Positions 1 through 10,200 of a stretch of DNA of 64,000 nt are shown here, piece after piece. The translations under genes were made by a program, and so were the position numbers. Location of the stretch: positions 71,965,106 to 72,029,105 of the forward strand of contig NW_023601104.1 in assembly GCF_014898055.3 (NCBI RefSeq), given 5' to 3'. The DNA is from Talpa occidentalis (taxonomy: Eukaryota; Chordata; Mammalia; Eulipotyphla; Talpidae). A model generated the notes under the pieces. It saw only the letters and a program-made list of their open reading frames with translations, made no database searches and had not been told where the DNA came from. Within the stretch, counting starts at the first letter, position 1; each line of letters opens with the position of its first letter.

Positions 1-1170
1 TGCATTGCTGCCTGTGAGGCCCATCGTGGAGCCAGGCAGGTGCTGTGGATGTCCCTGGTCTCGCGCACTATGACGTGTGGGTCCAGGGCCTGCTCTCTGA
101 GGGTGGAAAGGATTTCCACCCCTGTGCAGTGGGTCAGTTAGCTGCCTGCCGGATGGGGGGTGGGGGTGGGGCACCAGCTGGGGCCATGTGTCCCGGGGCT
201 GATGTCCTTCTGCCACTCGTGGGCAATAATGCGAGGCCGTGTGCGTGTTGGGGCCACTCTGGGCCAGTGCCCCCTCAGAGGACCGCTGGACCCTTGCACG
301 TGATGTTCTTCCCTCTGGGTTGCCCCTTTGTCCCTCTTGACTTCTCCACTTGCACATCTCTTAATTTCTTCTCCGCCTTTCCATTGACCCCAGGGGACGT
401 CAGGGCTCCTCAGAGGGGATCCGACCTAGTAGGGGAATGCATAGGCCAGGCAAGAGGTGGTGGAGGAGGCTGAGCAACGCCTGGCGAGGCTCAGAGCAGA
501 ATTGCTCCTCGAGGGCCAGAGTGTACTGACCCTGGACCGCAGACTCCCCACGGAGTGGTGCTGACCTGGAGGAGCAGAATTTGAGGGGGTAGTGCCGACA
601 GGATAGGACAGAGCTTATCCCAGCCCCTTAAAATGGGCAGAGGGACTTCCTGTCCCGGCTGTGCTCAATGAAGATGTTGGAGGGGGGGGGCAGGTAGGCT
701 TAGGCAGGATGGGGTGGAGGTCTGGGAAAAGAGGAGGAGCAGGGGGGCACTGTTTCTAGGGTTTCCTATAGTGCCCCAGCTAAGGATGAGGTGTGCTGGG
801 ACTCCTCTCTCCCCCACATTCTTCTGAATTGGGGGCCTTGTTTCCTTTTGAGTCCTCACTCTCTTCTTCTCCCCTTAATCTCTGCTTTTGTGTGTTTGAC
901 TCCTGCCCACAGAGGAGCCGTGTCCCCTCCCGAGGTGGGTACTGGTGTCCCCCCTCCTTCTCTTGCTTGCCCAGCACGTGGGCCTCCTCTGCTCCCTGTC
1001 TTTCTGTGGTTGCTGCCGTGTGCAGGGCTCACGCTGAGGGTGGAAGCCGACCCTAGCATGACACCAGGGCTGCTGTGTGTCTGGGCACCAGGAAGCGGGG
1101 ACAGGGGCGTGTTGGTGGCTGTGGAAGCTTCAGGCAGTCCGGGGTCTGACCGCCACTCTCCCCTACCCAG
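1..1170 (+). other. PLEKHG3 intron (left edge)
   Basis: This is GC-rich intronic DNA with G-runs (for example 155-170 and 680-690). I looked for the preceding DH-domain exon in all frames and found nothing matching, so it must lie left of the window. No repeat was recognised. Confidence 0.6.
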
Positions 1171-1240
1171 CCAGTTACTCAGAGATCTGGACAGCTGCAA
1201 CAGCGACCCCGTGGCTGTGGCCCACTGCTTTGTCGAAAGG
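1171..1240 (+). CDS. PLEKHG3: PLEKHG3 exon: DH domain segment
   Basis: This exon encodes [20 protein letters not shown] and VER inside the DH (RhoGEF) domain. A pyrimidine-rich acceptor ends at 1170 and the donor GTAAG begins at 1241. The first base completes a serine codon begun in an exon left of the window. Confidence 0.93.
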
Positions 1241-4200
1241 GTAAGAAGGGCTGAGTTCTTGCTCCTTGTCTTCCCTCGTTGGAGACTCAGAGAGACAGGA
1301 ACCCCCAGCTTAAGAGGACTTCTGGGTCCTGGGGACCTTGCCTTGAAAGGGAATGGGGTCTGGGATGGAGTGAGGGGCTGCAGGCAGGGGGCATGTCCTG
1401 CACAGACGGGTAGGAGATGGATCTGCAGGCACGTGGGAAGGTGGGTGTGGGCAGAGTGTGTTCTGGGGTGGGGAGCCTGAGGTTGGTACCCCAGGATCAC
1501 AGTCACATGGGGGTCTCCTGACAGCACTTTTTGGTCTCTCCTTAGAGCCAAGAGTTTGATATCTACACCCAGTATTGCAATAACTACCCTAAGTGAGTAA
1601 CTGGATGGAGGGGAGGCAGAGCCACTGGCTGAGTTCGGAGATCCCACTTTCCCAGCCAGGTCTCCCCAGGTGCTGACAGGCCCTTGTCCCCTCCCAGCTC
1701 AGTGGCTGCCCTGACGGAGTGCATGCGGGACAAACAGCAGGCCAAGTTCTTCCGGGACCGCCAGGAGCTGCTGCAGCACTCACTGCCGTTGGGGTCCTAC
1801 CTGCTAAAGCCTGTGCAGCGCATCCTCAAGTACCACCTGCTGCTCCAGGTAACCCAAGGTCATGCCAAGTTGGTGGGGGTGTGGGGGTCAGGCCAGGGCT
1901 GTTAAGTTCCTGTCTCCTGCATAGGAAATCGCCAAACATTTTGATGAAGAAGAGGAGGGCTTCGAGGTGGTAGAAGATGCCATCGACACCATGACCTGTG
2001 TGGCCTGGTACATCAATGACATGAAGAGGAGGCACGAGCATGCAGTTCGGCTCCAGGTGCCCTGGGCTGGTGGCTGGAGGGACATAAGGGGTCAGGCTGA
2101 GCAGGGCATGGGAGGTGGGGGACGTGGCTGCTTTGCTGGTGTGAGCTGTGGGGTCGTGTCTTGTGGGGAGAGAGTCTCTGGGGGGGACCCTGTGGCAGCA
2201 TGTGTGTGTGGGGACCTAAGTGGTAGCTGGGTCTGTGGAGCTTCTTGGGGCCCAGTAGGGTCATGGACAACCTCACCCTTGGGGTTGGGGCTTCTCTGCT
2301 GCAGGAGATTCAGTCCCTGCTTATCAACTGGAAGGGGCCAGACCTGACCATCTATGGGGAGCTCGTCCTGGAGGGCACATTCCGCGTGCATCGCGTGCGC
2401 AATGAGAGGACCTTCTTTCTCTTTGACAAAGCACTGCTCATCACCAAGAAGCGGGGCGATCACTTTGTCTACAAGGGTCACATCCCGGTAACGAGGCTGC
2501 CGCTGTCTCCTCTGCTGCCTCCCCACCAGCCCTCCAGCCCTCCTGCTTTCTCCCTTCCTTCTCCCATTTCCCAGGGGCCTGGGCTCCTCTCCCTGTCCTC
2601 TTCATCAGCCCTGGCTGCTGTGGATACAGCTCCATCCTGAGATTATTCTCCCTGCCTCCCTCGAAAGCTTCAGGGACTGGGGACCCTGTGCCCTAGGTAG
2701 TCTGCCCCCCATCTTGTGCTTGACTGCCCTCTCCCTGTGTCCAGTGCTCCTCCCTGATGCTGATTGAGAGCACCAGAGACTCCCTGTGCTTCACCGTCAC
2801 CCACTACAAGCACAGCAAGCAGCAGTACAATATCCAGGTACAGGTGGGCCGGGCCAAGGAACTGGCTGCGGCCAGAACTTGCCTCCCCAGCTCTCTTAGC
2901 TGCGCCAAGCCTCACTGTCTCCCTCTGGAAGGTGGGATCCTTGTGGGCACCTCTTGAGCTTCTCCTGAGGAGTCAAGGAAACCCCAGCACAGCCCTTTTT
3001 TCCACCTCTGCCCCCACTTTGTGGCTTCAGGCCTGTGACAATAACCTCCCTCTCCCTTGGCCCACTTAGGCCAGAACAGTGGAGGAGAAACGGAACTGGA
3101 CTCATCACATCAAGAGGCTCATCCTGGAGAACCACCATACCACCATCCCCCAGAAGGTGAGCTCCCACTGCCCCCACGCCTGGCTTGGCTACCTCTCAGA
3201 GCCCTTCTGGGGCCTCAACTTCTGGATGATGTTTCCATTGGACAGCCACGGGCCTCAGTGCAGCACTGTGGGGTATCCCTGTGTGGCAAGAGTGTGTCCT
3301 TGGGCCGAGGGAAGTAAAGGACTCACAGCCAGGTACTAACCAGCTGCGTTTCCTTCTCTTCCAGGCCAAGGAAGCCATCTTGGAAATGGATTCTTACTGT
3401 AAGTGTATCCTTTCTGCTGATTTATCCTCATTGCGTGCTTTTGTAGGCCAGGCTGCATCTGCGGGAAGCTTTGCCTGATGCTTTTATTCCAGGGTGGGAC
3501 TCTGTGCCTGCACATTGCAAGATGGAAGAGGAGGAGGGTGCTCCCCTGGAGCTGGGTGGGGGGCAGAGGTGTGGTTGGGTACCGGCACAGAGTCTTGGCC
3601 AAGGCTGATGTTATTCCAAAAGCCTGATTGTCTTCCTCCTGGTGCAGATCCCAATCGGTACCGTTATAGTCCAGAGCGGCTGAAGAAAGCCTGGTCCTCA
3701 CAGGATGAGGTGTCCACCCACGCGCGCCAGGGGCGCCGGCAGTCTGGTAAGCGAAGGGCTGTGTGTGGTATAGAGGGGCCTCTTCAAGGGGCCTTTACTG
3801 TATAGGTGGGAACTATACCAGGGGTATAGTAGCAGCAGTACCAGGGGCCAGTTCTTGCCTGTTGGGAAATCCTGGCCAAGGCAGGATGCGGGGTGCACTG
3901 GAGGGGTCAGTGGGTATGTGGAGCATCGTCTCTCTGTGCTGGTGCTGCCCCCACCAGGCCCTTCCATGCCCACCGTGGTTGGGCGGGCAGCCCACCTTTC
4001 CCAAGACCCGAGGAATGCCGTCCACTCAGGCCTTGGTACCCCTTCTTAACTCCTTCCTGGACACAGTCTGGAATCAGCCAGGAAAAATGCTTGGACATCA
4101 TGGATGGTCCCCAGCCAGGTTCAGTGGAGCAGAAGGAGGATGTGAGGAAAACAAGTTAGACTTCAAGTGGCACCAAATCCAGACGGGAAATATTTACTTT

Positions 4201-7200
4201 GGGTCTCAGGGAAAAATTCCGTTTTCCGCTCCTGGGTTGTTTTCTTCCATGACTGGCCTTGCTGCCATGGCCTTAGTGGAATGAATCGTCTATTTAAAAA
4301 GAGAAAACCTTGAGTCTCTTCTTAGCTCCCGTGGTATTGCGTGTGTGTTTCTGTGTCTGTTTTCACTCTGCCCATCAGTCTGGGGCCCAGGGGCAGATTG
4401 GACTCCAGCAGGCTATCTGTCAAACTCAGGCACCAGGTGGGAGCTGGGGTCAGAGCTACCTCAGAGGCCCCGGGAGAGACAGGGAGCACTGTCCTGGCTG
4501 GGATCTCTGAGGTGCACTGGGCTATGATGGGCTGTGACCGAGGGGGCCCCAACAACTGTGTGGACTGATTAATTGGCTTCGATCTTCTAGAAGATCGTTC
4601 TTATGGTTTTGTTTTGTTTGGTAAGGCTCCTGATAGATCTCGAGTCCTACGCGGACTTGCCGTGGTTGCAGAAATTTTATGGGGCCAGTGTTAAAAGCCT
4701 AATAAGTAGGGGGTGTTCTTTTATAAGTCTGTGGTTTTTTTTCTTTTCCTTGCTTCTCCTTTCTCTTCTGGTGCCGCCAGCCCTCCCCATCAACTCGCAT
4801 AGCTTTGAGTCAGAAGCTGCTGGCACACGGATGTGTCTAGTAAGTGCCGGCCGTGGTGCCGGTGGTAGCAGCGGTGACAGTGCCTGTCACAGCATCATCT
4901 AAACGGTAGCTGTCCAGGCACGTGGGAAGGGAGCTGTTTTAGAGCTACACATTCCATACCGCTAGACCTTAGCCTGCAAACATTAAGAGTTGGGTTTTAC
5001 TTGTTGTGGTGGTTTTTTTTTTTTAAGTTTTTTTTTTTTTTTTAATAGAGGCATGTTTTATTTATTTATTTATTTATACAAGCACTGGGTACAGTCAGAA
5101 GTGCGGGAGGGTGAGAGAATTCACCAGAGCCAGAGCGGGGAGCAGAGCAGGCAGAAGGACCGAAGGACACTGCTGAGGGGAGCAGCGGGCAGCAGGAGAG
5201 GTCTGCGCGCCATGCTGGACTCTCCTCTGGTGGCCGGGGAGCAGCCAGGGATCGAACCGGTGCCGCAGAGGCCGTGGGCAGCTTCGCAACCCAGCGCTCA
5301 ACCGCTGCGCCACCCGGGAGGCCCTTGTTTTTGTGTTTTAGCTGTAACCATTATGAAACAGATATCTTTCTAAAAATGCTTAAATTCTTGAGCCTTTTTA
5401 AGGTAGAGGATGTTGACGACAGTGCACCTTTTCCTTTCCCGGCCTGGGTGCAGTGGCGTCACTGTATGCGGGGACAGCCTCCTTGCTCGAGGCTCCAGGG
5501 CCCCCAAGGGCAGGTAGGATGGTGGTTGCCATAGAGACAGCTAGCATTTGAGGTGTGTGTCCATCTTTACATGGCAAAGTGTTACTCTCATCTGCCCCAG
5601 CACGCTTGCCTGTAGCAGCCCTCCTTGCCGTCTTCTGTTTGCTAGAAGTCAGTTGGTTAAACTTCTGAGAAGCATGTGTCAAAGCAGGCCAGGAAGTCAC
5701 TGGAGGGAGGATGGGCCAGTGCAGGTCCTCTTCTCTGATGGCCTCTGGGCCTTCTCTGCCGCCTCCTTCCAGAAAGCTGAGATGGGCAGATAAGGACACT
5801 ATGTGGATAAGTAAGGCACTGTTGTCATCACTTGTCGCTTGTTTAATATTCTGGATTACACGTCTTGAAATGAAATGAAAGAATAGAGCATTTTATGTTT
5901 AATGAAAGAATAGAGCATTTTATGTTTCTCATTTAAAAAACTGGATGTTCACTTAAGTGTGCACAGAGAGTACGAGCACACTGGAGTGTGCACTGCTCGG
6001 GGAACAAAGTTCTGTAACATGCTGTCCTGCCCAGGAACAGGAGTTTCCTTCTGACGCCACGTTTATAGTGGTCTCCCCCTTAGGGACAAGGTTGGCTCCC
6101 CCTTAGGGACAAGACACGTCCCTTGAGGCAGTGTCCTCTCACCTGCCTGTTTGTCTCAGGTCTGTCTCTGAAAGGGCTGGGGTACAAGGTGGTGACACCG
6201 TCGGCCTAACGGATGTGTTTTTTATCCCGTCCCCAGAGCCTGGCCAGTCCCTGCACAGCCGGGTAACACTCCCCAGCGGGCAGCGAGGCTTCATGGTGCC
6301 AGGCCTTAAGGGCCGTAGAAAGTCGGGTGCGACCTCTGCTTTCCAGCCTGGGCGCTGTGAGGGGCTTGGTGTTGGGCGCAGCTAATGTGCTGAAGTGCTC
6401 CTTTCAGGGAGGGGGTAGCCTGCTTGAGATGCAGCCAGGGCCCTCTGGAGCCATGGCTGGTCTGGTCGGTGGGATGGGTACAGAGTGGGTTGTGGCTCCA
6501 GAACTGAAGAAGGCAGGGGTGGGCTGACGCAGGGGTGTGGGCAGAGCTGCTCCTGGGGGCTGCTGGTTCTTGAGGCCCCTGGGGCAGGGTGGGAGTGGCC
6601 TCACTCAGGCCCTCCAGCTGTGCGGCTCCAAGCCAGAGTGGACTTTGAGCTGGTGATGGGCCGGTGGTTCTGTGAGCATGGGGCCTGCACGGCTGTTTTC
6701 AGACCTGCTCTCACTCTCTAATTTCTTTGTTCCTCAGAGCCCACCAGACACTTGCTGAGGCAACTCAGTGAGAAAGGTGAGTGTAGGAGGGGTGGGCGGG
6801 AAGTGAAAAAGGTAACACGTGGGTGGGGTGTAGAGGACAGTTTTAAGGGGGGGCTCTGCCTCTGTTCCTCCCTTGAATGCACTTCACCCCATGCGGTCTG
6901 GGTAGAGGGTTTGAGGCCCCCCACCCTGCACACACCTTGTACCTGGTATTCAGTAACAGCAGGAGCAATCAGGCCTATGCCATTCTGTATCGCCCCACCC
7001 CAGGAGGCTGGGGTGAAGGTCCTGGGATTTAGGGCCCCTGGTGAGACCTTCCCCAAGGGCCTCTGGGCTCTTTCTCTGGCTTATGAATCTCCCCTCTTCT
7101 CCTCCCCAACCCCTCTCCACCCCATTGTCCATGCTGGGACCCTTCGGTGGCTGCAGCAACCAGAGCAGCAGGAATGAAGGTAAGGCCAGTGGGCGGAGGA

Positions 7201-10200
7201 TACTGACCGTGCAGAGGTGGGTGGGACCTCCCGGCCAGCCCCCTGAGCGCTCATTATCTTTAGTCATTCAGCAAATACCTGTCAGTCACCTGCTGTGTGC
7301 CAGGCCCTGTGTCATGAGGGTCACAGAGATGAATCAGCCATGGCCCTTGTCCCGGGGGCCCCTCCTTACCCTTTTCCTGGATGGCACCCTGGTAGTGAGT
7401 GGCCTGCCCAGTCTAGAATCTCTCATTTTTCCCTCTGGGGCAGGCAGGCCTCTCTCGGTCTTGAGTTCCTAGCCAGGTGCTGGTCCTAGCTTCCCACCTG
7501 AGACCTGCCCTGTCCTTCCCTGCACTCCCCACCCCCTTACCCTCACTGGACCCCGTGGACACCAGGGACGGGTGACTACGTGTGACTTTCTCTGTGAAAC
7601 CTCCCCACCCCACTGACCACTACCAGGAGGAGGGGAGGTTGCCCAGAGGCCCGTCACAGTGGTCTTGTGCTCTTGGACAGCATGCGGGCAGTGCCGGCAC
7701 TCTCCTGGACTTTGGGCAGCACCCCCATACTCCGGGCCTGCAGTCGGAAGCTGAGGGGGCTGCCCAGGAGGAGCAGGAGGAGGAGGAGGAGGAGGAGGAG
7801 GTGGTGGAGGAGGAGGAGGAGGAAGAGCAGGCCTTTCAGGTCTCTCTGGAGGCCCTGGCAGGGCATGAAGGCAGCAAGAAGGGGCCTGGGCCGGAGCCCC
7901 CAGGCTCAGAGGAGGAGGAGGAGGAGGAGAGCCTGGCAGTGGCGGAGCAGGTAGCCGACTTTGCCAGCTCCCTGCTGGCCGCCCTCCACTGCTGGCACTA
8001 TCGGGCCAACGCTTTACTTTTCTCCCGGGGCGCTATGGTGAGGTGTCTCTTTGATCTCCCCTCCTCCTTGCATGTTCCCTGGCACGTGCATGCCCATCCA
8101 AGAGGCCCCTTCCTGCCCCTCTCCCCGCCCCTGTTCTTGTCTTTTACTCCTGCCATCAGCACTTCTTAACCCCTCGCTCGCTTTCACGCCCTAGTGAGTC
8201 CCTGGCATGTGCGGTTCCAGTACTGGGCGCTAACCAATGTACTACCCAAATAGCATGACTAGTGGGGTGGGGGCTGTGGGGCAGGGGAGGAGCCGGTAAG
8301 GGGTAGGAGACGGTGGGAGGGGGGCAGGAGGAGGGTCTGGTGGGTTGGCTTGTCCAAGGCTGCATGCCTGACAGGGGTTTCTGGGCCCCCTGCAGTCCAT
8401 GTGGACTGTGGAATGGCTCCGGGCCAAGGTTGGCTCTCAGTGCACCCCAGCCCCCTCAGGGCTCAGTAGGTGCTACCTGTGTGGGGACCCAGAAGGCACC
8501 AGTTCCCAGTTGGCCTGGGATCTGACTTAGGCCCTCTGCTTGCTGCAGGGGAAGGGGCGCAGGGAGTCTGAAGGCCCCAAGAGCTGCCGAAGGCCCAGCG
8601 GCCGGTCTCCGACCACCAGTGCTGAGAAGCGCATGAGCGTAGAGTCTGTCTCTTCCCTGCCGGAGGTGAGTAGCCTGTAGTCAGAAGGGGGATACTATAG
8701 GGGTACCTGGAACCCAGTTCTCCAGGCCTGCAGGTGGGGCTTTCAAGTATGGTATCTCCCATTGGGCCCATGGGAGCAGGGATTCCCTATTGCCCAGGGC
8801 TCTCAGCCCTTCAGGAAGTCTGTCTGGCCCGTGGGCGTGCATGGCTTGGTGAATAGACAGCATCTTCCCTGACTTAGAAACAGGGGTGCAGTGGAAGTGA
8901 CTCATATTTTGGCCAGGCTGCCTTGTCAGCAGGCCAGACATTTAAATTGTGCCTGTGCCCACCTGGACAGAGGGGAGGGCATTGATGCCTAGCAGACGCC
9001 ATCGCTGTGTCGAATTTTTTCTTCTTTCTCCTGTTCCCTATAATAGTTATAGAAGGGAGAAGGAGGCTCAGCGAGGTCAGGTGGTAGTGCCAGACTCTGG
9101 GCATCTTCTGAGGGGCAGAGCTGAGATCAGACTTGGGTCCATGAGTCAGAAGCCCACGCACCTCTACCTGCCACCCTGTGGGTCAGGTGAATGGAGTCCT
9201 TTGCTTTCCTGGAGTTACAAGGAGAAGGTAATGAGGCCTAGACCTCAGGGTGGGCCCCGGCCAGGACAAGACTGAGAAACTTGGATGGCATTGAGAATAG
9301 AAGGCAAGGCACATGTGTAATTTCAAATTTGCTTATAGCCATGTTAAAAATGATTTAACCCAATATATCCAAATGTATCATTTCAATATGTAATCAATGT
9401 TACAAACTATTAATCAGATACTTGGAACGAGTCTTTCTAATCTGCTGTGTATTTGCCCTTACAGCAGTTCTCAGTTTGACCTGGGCACATTTTGGGTGCT
9501 CGCAAGCCAGTGGTGGCTGGTGTGTTGGCCAGTGCAGGTCTAGATTATGGGTCCTCCTGTGCATAGTCTGGACTAAAACAAATAGAATCAGGCCTGATTG
9601 CTTAAGAGTATTTGATCATCTCCCAAAAAAACTCTGGAAAGCTGCCCATGCCAGCCCCTTTCATGGTTCAGATGATTTTAAGGTGGTCAAGAGGGAATTC
9701 TCAAATTCACTTCTTTCCTTGTGCATCTGCTTGGGCATTTGCACGCATGGTCACGGAGGCGGACTGCCCGGGCAGACTCCCAGGCCTCACTGAGAGGATT
9801 CTAGAACATGGTCCTGGGGCCCCTGGACCTGACCCACATGGGAAGTTGGAATGGCCTCTCCTGTGGCTCAGACCTGGGCTTGAACACAGAACAGCCTCAC
9901 GGGGGAAGCCTCCAGGGCTTTAGGGAACTGCCTGCCATCGGCAGGGAGACCTGTGTCATGCCTCTGGCCCTGTGTTGCGTGTTCCTGCCTGTTCCTGTAG
10001 TTCCTATACAGGTTGCCCCTGAGCCCTGAGCAGTGACCTCTCTCCACCCCATTTATGTTCCGAGGATTCTCCCTGGGTCTGAGGACGTGGGCACCCAGCT
10101 TCAGGTTGACTAAAGGGACCCTGTTGCATTCCTCTCCTTAAGCACCTGTGGCCCCTCTCTTAAGTCAGCTTGTGCTGACTGCTGGGGGCCCTGAACTGCA

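Larger units (their letters stand above)
3747..6737 (+). other. PLEKHG3 intron, 3.0 kb
   Basis: This intron holds one reverse-oriented SINE (5025-5324), a perfect 27-bp tandem duplication (5874-5927) and a 23-bp-period near duplication (6073-6113). The rest shows no coding signal. Confidence 0.7.

Noticed and set aside
467..620. Possible exon with helical-looking sequence near the left edge
   Set aside because: No match to the missing PLEKHG3 DH segment in any frame and no convincing donor.
856..1647. - strand open frame of 263 codons at the left edge
   Set aside because: It overlaps two PLEKHG3 exons in antisense and is low-complexity proline/serine.
5240..5324. tRNA gene candidate
   Set aside because: A and B boxes are present, but the segment is the head of a SINE and would not fold as a complete tRNA.
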